From Thermoplasmata archaeon (lineage in GTDB: Archaea; Thermoplasmatota; Thermoplasmata; Thermoplasmatales; Thermoplasmataceae): a stretch of 9,423 nt of DNA. The notes under the pieces were generated by a model. It saw only the letters and a program-made list of their open reading frames with translations, searched no databases and was not told where the DNA came from. Shown here one piece after another: positions 1 to 5,771 of the stretch (positions within the stretch are counted from its first letter, which is position 1; every line of letters begins with the position of its first letter). The stretch lies in assembly GCA_021827885.1 (NCBI GenBank), contig JAKAUD010000181.1, positions 1 to 9,423 on the forward strand. Reading direction: 5' to 3'. Position numbers and translations under genes: made by a program.

Positions 1-119
1 GCTCTTCCTTGAGAATAACCCTACCAAAAGAGATAGCAGAGAAGTTGAATGTGTCAGAATCAGAACATATTGGATTCTATGAAGTTAATGGGGAGATTGT
101 GGTTAGGAAGATTGAGTGA
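1..119 (+). CDS. AbrB/SpoVT-type DNA-binding protein, C-terminal part (5' end outside window)
   Basis: The third plus-strand frame is open from the window edge to a TGA at 117-119 and encodes about 38 residues, too short for a length-filtered ORF list. The peptide contains ITLPKEIAEKLNVSESEHIGF followed by a hydrophobic strand, a turn with NGEI and a basic end (VVRKIE). This is the typical pattern of the AbrB/MazE/SpoVT swapped-hairpin fold: the I-P-K-E-I helix start, the L-N-V turn, and the final G-x-I-V-x-R-K strand. Known members are dimeric DNA-binding transcription regulators or antitoxins, common in archaea. The stop codon overlaps a GTG that opens the next ORF, suggesting translational coupling. 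The N-terminus lies outside the window, so the full architecture (plain AbrB or a fusion) cannot be judged. The family call rests on motif recognition only. Confidence 0.72.
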   Translation, partial: SSLRITLPKEIAEKLNVSESEHIGFYEVNGEIVVRKIE

Positions 120-322
120 TTACTTACTTTCAAATTGCTACTTTGGTTGGTATTTTATGTTTATATGCCTTTTGTCTTGGGCCTCTCGAGGCTGTTCTTT
201 GTTTTATCTATTCCACCGTAGCTTCCAACTATTCATTAGTCATTTTCTATTCGATCTCCTTCAATCGCCTTATACTTGTCTATTATCTGCAGAAATGTTG
301 TAACATCCCATCTGGGTACTGA
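116..322 (+). CDS. Small hydrophobic (probable membrane) ORF, possibly truncated
   Basis: This 68-residue ORF starts with GTG at 116, overlapping the TGA of the upstream AbrB-type gene (GTGA overlap), as expected for a coupled second cistron. It is strongly hydrophobic, with two probable transmembrane stretches (about residues 5-33 and 39-58) and few charges. It ends with a TGA at 320-322, directly before the ATG of the transposase remnant and in the same frame, so its C-terminus may be insertion-sequence DNA and the original membrane gene may be cut. I do not recognise a family. A competing frame (49-303) is also hydrophobic because the stretch is T-rich, so some of the membrane character may be a composition effect. 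No ribosome-binding site is obvious. Confidence 0.35.
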   Translation: MITYFQIATLVGILCLYAFCLGPLEAVLCFIYSTVASNYSLVIFYSISFNRLILVYYLQKCCNIPSGY

Positions 323-847
323 ATGAAAGAAAGGAGACGCATGCTGCACTCCCGAGGACTAACCTCAAGATCAAAAACGCGTATCCCTGACCAGTTCATG
401 GAATCAGAACTGGCTAAAAGAATATACAAGGTCATAGTATCCATTGGGAAGAACACTGAAAAGTTCTTTGTAACCAACAGAATCGAATGGAAACCGAAGA
501 AGGTGATCGATCTGTATCTCAGGAGATGGGACATAGAAGTTTTCCACAGGGAAATGAAGCAGGACGGGCTAAGGAATCTCTACCAGTGGACACATGAAAG
601 CTTACTTGGTACGGCAAAGCTGTGTATTCTTGGTGATCTGCTTCTTGAAATCTCTGCCATACGTTCCCTGGAAACCCACCCTAAAATCGGGAAAGGTACA
701 CCAGGTATGAGATTCAGATCAATGGCCATGGGGATTCTGGTTGATCTGCTGAAGGCGATGGAGAAGGGAGGAAAAGAGTTCCTGGAAGCATTGCTTGCAT
801 CCATAGGGAAGTCATACAGGTCAACAATGGCATCGTTAGGGGATTAG
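323..847 (+). pseudogene. IS4-type transposase remnant, 5'-truncated
   Basis: The 174-residue ORF is the C-terminal part of a DDE transposase. Residues 65-79 carry the IS4-family signature Y-(2)-R-(3)-E-(6)-K: Y65, R68, E72, K79 in YLRRWDIEVFHREMKQ. E72 would be the third residue of the DDE triad. Family proteins are usually around 350-450 residues, and the N-terminal region with both catalytic aspartates is absent; frames upstream of 323 show hydrophobic sequence rather than transposase. The element is therefore a dead remnant unless helped in trans. The ATG at 323 is probably an internal methionine exposed by the truncation. Composition is richer in G and C than the metabolic genes that follow, fitting a separate origin. 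It ends 15 bases from the 3' end of the convergent hydrolase gene. Terminal inverted repeats cannot be identified. Confidence 0.85.
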
Positions 848-862
848 ATCGCAAAACTATAG

Positions 863-1561
863 CTACTTTATCTCGAAATTTAGTTCAATATTCCCAGATA
901 TAACTCCTTCCATATGATCTTTTTCAAAAACATATTTCATTGGTTTAAGTCTAAACGGCGCATCGTGCCCCGGATATATTAAAGTTGGTGAAAAACTTTG
1001 CAAATATCTATAACTCTTACTAGCCTCTTCCACCGAATAGAATATTAAATCCGGTTTACTCTGGCGAAATGCATTCATTGACGGAATTGTATCACCCGTA
1101 AATACCCCTATCTCTTTGCTGTTTTCTATGACAGCAGCAATATCTCCTTCTGTATGTCCAGGTACCGAAATAATCTTTACCCCTTCACAGTGCACTACGT
1201 CAGCTTTTTTTACAAATAATGTATCCATTTCCTTGAGTTTCTCTCCAAGTAACGGTACGTACGCCCAATCGCCGTTCCTTCCACTTTCACTAGCATATCC
1301 AATGATGAAACGTGAATTATCAAACATTGAATAGTTCATAACGTGATCCCAGTGGTCATGTGAGAGGATTACTATATCTATGGATTTTGGCGATAGTCCA
1401 TGACGTTGCAATTCATTAACGATTACGTTCCTAAGGCCATTATGCCCAACGTCAAATAAAATGTTCTTGTTTACAGTTTGAATCAGATAGCTTGCGGCAA
1501 ATCCAGGTGATCCGTAGTTAGAACCGAAAGTTATCCCTTTTAAGATTCTGTGAACAATCAT
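863..1561 (-). CDS. Metallo-beta-lactamase-fold metal-dependent hydrolase
   Basis: The 232-residue protein has the complete metal site of the metallo-beta-lactamase fold: HDHWDH at 68-73, H136 in VPGHTEGD, D157 in FTGDT and H199 in YPGHD. It also has the early FDVGHNG strand-loop (36-42). Family members hydrolyse thioesters, lactones, phosphodiesters and other substrates with two metal ions; the exact substrate cannot be read from the motifs. The frame can open further upstream (TTG 1609, ATG 1603), but the extra residues are an unlikely hydrophobic tail. The chosen ATG at 1561 puts the first strand (IVHRILKG, then TFGSNYG) at the usual place. There is no ribosome-binding site; AT-rich TATA-like sequence lies about 25 bases upstream, fitting a leaderless message. 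The gene is divergent from the catabolic operon and shares its control region, so a lactone- or ester-opening role in the same pathway is conceivable. Confidence 0.85.
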   Translation of the reverse strand: MIVHRILKGITFGSNYGSPGFAASYLIQTVNKNILFDVGHNGLRNVIVNELQRHGLSPKSIDIVILSHDHWDHVMNYSMFDNSRFIIGYASESGRNGDWAYVPLLGEKLKEMDTLFVKKADVVHCEGVKIISVPGHTEGDIAAVIENSKEIGVFTGDTIPSMNAFRQSKPDLIFYSVEEASKSYRYLQSFSPTLIYPGHDAPFRLKPMKYVFEKDHMEGVISGNIELNFEIK

Positions 1562-1578
1562 TATAAAGAAAGTATGAC

Positions 1579-1594
1579 TTATTATTAATATTTT
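1579..1594 (-). promoter_or_regulatory. Putative TATA promoter of the MBL-fold gene
   Basis: On the minus strand TATTAATAAT is centred about 25 bases upstream of the chosen ATG at 1561, the distance expected for an archaeal TATA box giving a leaderless transcript. A second candidate, AAATATAAG near 1631-1640 (minus strand), lies about 26 bases upstream of the alternative TTG start at 1609. The sequence does not decide between them because the whole stretch is AT-rich. Confidence 0.4.
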
Positions 1595-1723
1595 TACGAG
1601 CATGCGCAAAAATATTTATTAGTGCACGACTTATATTTTTCAATAGTTATGTCTAGTAAGATAACCAAATTCACAGTGAGTTTTGAAGTAATGACAACGC
1701 TGGTTAAGGTCTCACATAAGAAT

Positions 1724-1735
1724 TTAGTTATATCT
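1724..1735 (+). promoter_or_regulatory. Putative TATA box of the catabolic operon
   Basis: TTAGTTATATC is centred near 1730, which predicts transcription starting around 1755-1760, immediately before the first gene of the operon (GTG 1759 or ATG 1765). This gives a leaderless or very short-leader message. A second TATA-like site (TTATATT, 1631-1637) would give a leader of about 100 bases. Both are consensus matches read by eye in AT-rich DNA. Confidence 0.42.
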
Positions 1736-1745
1736 ACTAATAGTA
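1735..1745. promoter_or_regulatory. Candidate operator, inverted repeat TACTA-A-TAGTA
   Basis: A perfect inverted repeat with 5-base arms around one central base lies directly downstream of the proposed TATA box and upstream of the proposed transcription start. In archaea a protein bound here would block polymerase recruitment. It could serve the nearby LysR-type regulator or another factor. Short AT-rich palindromes are common by chance, so this is only a candidate. Confidence 0.25.
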
Positions 1746-1764
1746 ATCTACCTGGGGTGTGAAT

Positions 1765-2874
1765 ATGAACGTTGAAATAGAAGGAAATGGGATAATTTAC
1801 AAAAAAGCAAGGGAAATGGAGACGTATCATTATACAATCAATAAAATAGAAGATAAAGAAATACTTTTAAAGATGGAATATTCGAGCGTATGCGGTTCCG
1901 ATCTACACACTTATTTAGGACATAGATCATTTAATGGTCCAACAATGATTGGTCATGAAGGCGTTGGTCGAATTCTCGCTTTGGGAGATAGGATTAATTT
2001 AGATAGTTTTGGGAATAAGATAGAAACAGGAGACCTAATTTTGTTTCAGCCATACATCTGGTGTAACCACTGCGAGTATTGTGCTAGTTCTAAATTTACA
2101 TTCTGCTTGAACAGAACTTCAGTAGGCTCTTTTTCACATATAGATGGAAATTTGCCGAGGGGTACATTTTCCCAACATCTCGTTCTACCCGAAGGGTCTC
2201 AATTTATAAAGATCAAAGACAACGAAATTTCGTTATATGCTCTATCTCCAGTTAACTGCGCACTTGCAACTGTAATGCGTGCATTCGAAGACTTCAGCGG
2301 AAATGTGTTAGGAAAAAGGGTACTGATACTCGGTGCTGGAGCATTGGGAATATACGCATCATCAATAGCTGATTCAATGGGGGCGAAGGAGATCTATGTA
2401 ATGGACAAAAACATCGAAAGACTCAAGCTTTCAGAAAAGTATGGTGCAACTGGTACATTCACCAGTATAGAAGAACTGGCAAATGATTCAAAATCCAAAA
2501 ACATTGATGGGATTGCGGACATTGCTTTGAATCTATCTGGGTATCCACCTTTGGCGTTGGATGCAATAAAATTAATGAAAAGAACCGGAAGATTCATAGA
2601 GATCGGAACTATTTTTTCAGCAGAAATAAATGGTCTGGATCTAGCAAATCTTGTTGTCCGTGGTGTAAATATTACAGGTTTTAGAACTTACGAGATTAGA
2701 CATCTCAGAGACGCTTATGACTTTATAGTATCAAATAAATACAATTATGATTTTGTTACATTAGTAAAAGTTAACCACAGTCTAACTGATATAAACAATG
2801 CCTTTGAAGATGCACTTAAAGGAGAGCAAGTAAGACAGGGAATAAGAAATGTTTTAGGGGATGATAAAAATTAA
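1765..2874 (+). CDS. Zinc-dependent alcohol/polyol dehydrogenase (MDR family)
   Basis: This medium-chain dehydrogenase has 369 residues from ATG 1765 (371 from the alternative GTG 1759). The N-terminal GroES-like domain carries catalytic zinc ligands C43 (in SSVCGSD) and H64-E65 (IGHEGVG), with C165 a possible further ligand. The structural zinc lobe C100-C103-C106-C114 has the classical Cx2Cx2Cx7C spacing. The Rossmann part has GAGALG at 190-195, and D214 at the end of the second strand points to NAD rather than NADP. The family oxidises secondary alcohols, polyols, sugar acids or threonine; substrate is not deducible. ATG 1765 is preferred because GGGGTG lies 5 bases upstream, although GTG 1759 suits a leaderless message. 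It is the first gene of the operon and overlaps the next gene by 14 bases. Its likely role is oxidation of a hydroxylated substrate to the carbonyl compound used by the aldehyde dehydrogenase or lyase below. Confidence 0.88.
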   Translation: MNVEIEGNGIIYKKAREMETYHYTINKIEDKEILLKMEYSSVCGSDLHTYLGHRSFNGPTMIGHEGVGRILALGDRINLDSFGNKIETGDLILFQPYIWCNHCEYCASSKFTFCLNRTSVGSFSHIDGNLPRGTFSQHLVLPEGSQFIKIKDNEISLYALSPVNCALATVMRAFEDFSGNVLGKRVLILGAGALGIYASSIADSMGAKEIYVMDKNIERLKLSEKYGATGTFTSIEELANDSKSKNIDGIADIALNLSGYPPLALDAIKLMKRTGRFIEIGTIFSAEINGLDLANLVVRGVNITGFRTYEIRHLRDAYDFIVSNKYNYDFVTLVKVNHSLTDINNAFEDALKGEQVRQGIRNVLGDDKN

Positions 2875-3157
2875 GAAATGCAATTTCTACGTTTTAAACG
2901 AGGGCGATAACGTTGCGTTGGCTTTGAGTGCCATTCGTGCTGGTGAGGTACTTCATATTGGAGATAGAAAAGTGAAAATTATAGAAAATATACCATTTGG
3001 ATTTAAGATAAGTTTAGTAAACATCCCTTCAGGAACCGAGGTTGTGAAGGATGGTTTTCCCATTGGTGTCTCTACGGAGGATATCCCAGCAGGTGCGCTT
3101 GTGCATGTGCACAATTTAAAAAGCAGAAGGAGCCAGGAATGGGTGATGAAAGAATGA
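2861..3157 (+). CDS. SAF-domain small subunit of a split UxaA/SuyAB-type lyase
   Basis: The 98-residue protein matches the N-terminal SAF domain of altronate dehydratases and the small subunit SuyA of sulfolactate sulfo-lyase. Diagnostic pieces are EGDNVALAL near 14-22, IPFGFKISLVNI near 44-55, the glycine turn with V-x-K-x-G near 61-65, and the end GALVHVHNLKSRR at about 78-90. In this family the VHVHN tail belongs to the conserved core. In classical UxaA this domain is fused to the large catalytic domain; here it is a separate gene, and the large domain is the next gene. The start overlaps the dehydrogenase gene by 14 bases, and its stop overlaps the ATG at 3154 of the large subunit as ATGA. 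No strong ribosome-binding site precedes it, so translation probably depends on coupling to the upstream gene. Its expected role is to complete the active site of a heteromeric lyase. Confidence 0.87.
   Translation: MIKIKKCNFYVLNEGDNVALALSAIRAGEVLHIGDRKVKIIENIPFGFKISLVNIPSGTEVVKDGFPIGVSTEDIPAGALVHVHNLKSRRSQEWVMKE
3127..3147 (+). promoter_or_regulatory. Two alternative ribosome-binding sites for the large lyase subunit
   Basis: AAGGAG at 3127-3132 serves ATG 3139 with a 6-base spacer, and GGTGAT at 3142-3147 serves ATG 3154, also with a 6-base spacer. Both match the archaeal anti-Shine-Dalgarno sequence, so the start of the large subunit remains undecided between two positions five codons apart. 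Confidence 0.5.
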
Positions 3158-4323
3158 AAACTTTTTTAGGATACCGGAACTCTGATGGGACATTTGGAAC
3201 CAGATCCTTCGTCGGAATAGTAGCTGCTACTTCCGCTGCAAACCCGGTTGTTAGGGACTTAAATAAATTGTTCAATCAAACTGTTCCGATATACAATTCA
3301 GGAGGAAGAGCACAATACTCTCTAGATATGGAACTTAACGAGAGATTAATAGTAAATATCGCAACAAACCCCAATCTAGATAGTGTGCTCATTGTTGGAT
3401 ATGATGAGGGGAGAACCAAGAAAATATACAACATGATAAAGAGAGACAACAAAAAAGAGATGATAACCATTCAAGGACGGGATACCATTCGCACTATTTC
3501 AGACGCACAGCATTTGCTGCTGGACATGGTAAAAAATTCTACAGCAAGATACAGAGTCAATGCACCTATCGATCAACTTACCATAGCTATGAAATGTGGC
3601 AGTTCAGATACCACATCTGGTCTTTTTTCTAATCCTGTGGCTGGTCGTATAGCAGACAAGGTGGTTAGTTTAGGAGGCTCAGTAATTTTTGGAGAAACTA
3701 TTGAGGTAATCGGTGCTGAAGAAAATCTTTACAAAAGGGCTGATAATGAAGAAATAGTGACTAAGATATCTAAAATAATAAACACAATAGACCAGGAAGC
3801 ATTAAGAAGTGGCATTAATAACTATTTGACATCCTCTGATAACATAAAAGGGGGACTAACAACTATAGAAGAGAAATCTCTAGGGGCAATAAAGAAAAGT
3901 GGCTCTGAAAAGATAGTGGATGCAATCGGTCCAGGGTCTAAAATAGCTAAGCGTGGAGGAGTAACTTTCATGAATTCACCCAGCGCAGCACCAGAATTTA
4001 TGTCATGCATTTCAGCTAGTGGTTCTAATGTGTGCCTTTTCACAACTGGAGGCGGAAACCCAGCTGGAAATCCGGTTCTACCAGTAATAAAAATGACTGC
4101 AAACCCAGAAACCTCAAAAAATATGAAAGCGCACATAGATATTGACATAAGTGACTTCATGGAAAATATGGATTTTGAAAAAGCTACAGATTTAGTCTTT
4201 GAGGAACTATTGAGAGTCGTGGGGGGCAAAAGAACCTCTTCTGAGGTACTTTCTCAAGACTATATTGCTTTTCCAAGGTGGGGGCTATGGCCTATGATAG
4301 GAGGTAGGGATGTATGGATGTAG
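3139..4323 (+). CDS. Large catalytic subunit of a UxaA/SuyB-type dehydratase or sulfo-lyase
   Basis: The 394-residue protein is a UxaA C-terminal-type domain, near the usual length for a separate large subunit. Landmarks are FLGYRNSDGTFGTR (9-22), MKCGSSDTTSG (151-161), FGETIEVIGAE (184-194), GGLTTIEEKSLGA (238-250), FTTGGGNPAGNP (301-312) and HIDIDIS (332-338). The family eliminates water (altronate, galactarate) or sulfite (3-sulfolactate) from 2-hydroxy acids, giving 2-oxo acids. Compared with altronate dehydratase, three cysteines of the N-terminal half are missing: the positions are A33, G55 (NSGGRAQ) and about E90 (VGYDEG). Only C153 of the usual set remains. From memory, this pattern with GRxQ and KCGxSDTT resembles the SuyB-like branch, but that was not aligned. 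ATG 3139 has AAGGAG 6 bases upstream; ATG 3154 (preceded by GGTGAT, 6 bases away) is an equally good start that fits the family N-terminus slightly better. Confidence 0.87.
   Translation: MGDERMKTFLGYRNSDGTFGTRSFVGIVAATSAANPVVRDLNKLFNQTVPIYNSGGRAQYSLDMELNERLIVNIATNPNLDSVLIVGYDEGRTKKIYNMIKRDNKKEMITIQGRDTIRTISDAQHLLLDMVKNSTARYRVNAPIDQLTIAMKCGSSDTTSGLFSNPVAGRIADKVVSLGGSVIFGETIEVIGAEENLYKRADNEEIVTKISKIINTIDQEALRSGINNYLTSSDNIKGGLTTIEEKSLGAIKKSGSEKIVDAIGPGSKIAKRGGVTFMNSPSAAPEFMSCISASGSNVCLFTTGGGNPAGNPVLPVIKMTANPETSKNMKAHIDIDISDFMENMDFEKATDLVFEELLRVVGGKRTSSEVLSQDYIAFPRWGLWPMIGGRDVWM
4299..4305 (+). promoter_or_regulatory. Ribosome-binding site of the aldehyde dehydrogenase gene
   Basis: AGGAGGT lies 8 bases before ATG 4314 and is embedded in the last codons of the large lyase subunit. 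It fixes the aldehyde dehydrogenase start despite the 10-base gene overlap and shows that operon-internal genes use Shine-Dalgarno initiation. Confidence 0.7.
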
Positions 4324-5768
4324 AAAAAGTTTTAGTAGGTAATGAAGAATTTGAAGGAAAAACTGTGTCTAGAGAATTAAATCCGCATGATGGTAGCACT
4401 GTCGGTGAAGTATTTGATGCTGACCTTGAGCTCACTAAGCTTGCAGGAAAAAAATCTTTAGACTACTTCAGAAGCGTTAAAGGTGGAGGTTCAAGGGTGT
4501 ATGAGAGGATCGATCTTCTCTACGATATAGCAAATGCTATTGAAAAAAATTCTGAACGGATTAGTTCTTTAACCACCAAGGAGAACGGAAGACCCATTAA
4601 ACTAACTCAAAATGATGTGAAAAGAACAGTTTCGATATTCAAATATACGGCAGAATACGGGAGAATAGCCATGGAAGGAATATTCCATGAACCTGATGCA
4701 TTTCCTGAGCCAAAGGAAAACTCTAAAAGGATTGTTGTAACTATAAAGGAACCTTTGGGAGGTATTCTTGCTATAACTCCTTTTAATGCACCTCTTGCAC
4801 AGTTTGCATTCAAAGTTGCACCTGCAATACTGACAGGATGTCCCATTGTAGTAAAACCTTCTCCATTTACATCTATAAGTTCACTGCTACTTGGAAAAAT
4901 AATACGCGACTCTGGTATTCCAGATGGTGCCCTTTCCGTTCTTTCAGGTGGCAAAGATGTAGTAAATAATACAATGGATCTAGATATAATCAGGTTGGTA
5001 ACGTTTACTGGCTCCACAAAAATAGGGAAGGAAATAGCCTCAAGAGCGTCTTTTATGCTGAAAAAAGTTGTCTTAGAACTTGGTGGTTCTGATCCATTAT
5101 TGGTTTTGGAAGATGCAAATATTTCCTCTGCAGCACATGACGCAGTAGCCAGTCGTTTCTCAGCGGCTGGCCAAGCATGTAATACAACTAAACGGGTTTT
5201 CGTAGATAAAAAAGTGAAAGAAGAATTCGAAGAATTGTTATTGTTGGAAGTCAAGAAAATTAGAGTAGGTGATCCATTGGATAAAAATACCGACATGGGA
5301 CCATTGATATCTAGAGATGCAAGAATTAGCCTGTTAAATCTAGTTCGAGATTCTGCAAAAAATGGAGCGAAGTTGATATGTGGCGGGCAAGAAATAAGTG
5401 GCAATGGAAATTACATGGAACCAACCATTATAACAGACAATTCTAAGTGGCTATTTGATTTAGATACTGAAATATTTGGACCAGTTTTACCTATATACTC
5501 ATTTTCTACCGATGACGAGGCCGTTGAAATGATAAATAGTTCAAGATATGGCCTCCAATCCTCAATATATACTGAAGATATCAGAAGGGGATACGAGTTA
5601 TCACGCAGGATTCAGTCTGGTGCAGTCATTATTAACGAACCGGATCGCCTGAGGTGGGATTTCTATAGTTTTGGTGGTGTAAAGGAAAGTGGAATTGGAC
5701 GCGAAGGAGTTGTTGACGGAGTTAACAACTATCTAGAGAGAAAGGTTTTGAGTATGAGGGTGGGTTGA
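4314..5768 (+). CDS. NAD(P)-dependent aldehyde dehydrogenase (lactaldehyde/glyceraldehyde/semialdehyde type)
   Basis: This complete ALDH-superfamily enzyme of 484 residues oxidises an aldehyde to the carboxylate. All key residues are visible: N158 in TPFNAP (oxyanion hole), K181 in VVKPSP (cofactor binding), the FTGSTKIGKEIA cofactor loop (231-242), general base E255 in LELGGSDP, catalytic C289 in AAGQACNTTKR and E386 in EIFGPV. The C-terminal FGGVKESGIGREG block (453-465) is also intact. LELGGSDPLLVLEDANI and the GQACNTTKR surroundings resemble archaeal lactaldehyde dehydrogenases and glyceraldehyde dehydrogenases of Thermoplasma-type archaea, and also semialdehyde dehydrogenases. The gene overlaps the lyase gene by 10 bases and is followed by the transporter after 3 bases. 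In context it probably converts the aldehyde formed by a dehydrogenase, or by cleavage of a deoxy-sugar acid, into a hydroxy acid. Lactaldehyde, glyceraldehyde and sulfolactaldehyde are all possible substrates. Confidence 0.9.
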   Translation: MDVEKVLVGNEEFEGKTVSRELNPHDGSTVGEVFDADLELTKLAGKKSLDYFRSVKGGGSRVYERIDLLYDIANAIEKNSERISSLTTKENGRPIKLTQNDVKRTVSIFKYTAEYGRIAMEGIFHEPDAFPEPKENSKRIVVTIKEPLGGILAITPFNAPLAQFAFKVAPAILTGCPIVVKPSPFTSISSLLLGKIIRDSGIPDGALSVLSGGKDVVNNTMDLDIIRLVTFTGSTKIGKEIASRASFMLKKVVLELGGSDPLLVLEDANISSAAHDAVASRFSAAGQACNTTKRVFVDKKVKEEFEELLLLEVKKIRVGDPLDKNTDMGPLISRDARISLLNLVRDSAKNGAKLICGGQEISGNGNYMEPTIITDNSKWLFDLDTEIFGPVLPIYSFSTDDEAVEMINSSRYGLQSSIYTEDIRRGYELSRRIQSGAVIINEPDRLRWDFYSFGGVKESGIGREGVVDGVNNYLERKVLSMRVG

Positions 5769-5771
5769 AAT

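Noticed and set aside
49..303. 84-codon hydrophobic ORF at the left edge
   Set aside because: It overlaps the well-supported AbrB-type reading frame in another frame; its hydrophobicity follows from the T-rich sequence.
300..320. Short CCCA-TC-TGGG inverted repeat at the transposase junction as an IS terminal repeat
   Set aside because: The arms are only 4 bases and no matching copy was found at the other end of the remnant.
1594..1830. Minus-strand 78-codon ORF across the divergent promoter region
   Set aside because: It spans both candidate promoters and the start of the dehydrogenase gene, has no ribosome-binding site or TATA box, and its sequence looks random.
3822..4229. 135-codon minus-strand open frame
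   Set aside because: It is antisense to the conserved C-terminal half of the lyase large subunit and has no recognisable features.
4607..5404. Long (265-codon) minus-strand open frame
   Set aside because: It lies opposite the aldehyde dehydrogenase gene, whose motifs are complete; the reverse translation shows no domain and is a codon-bias shadow.
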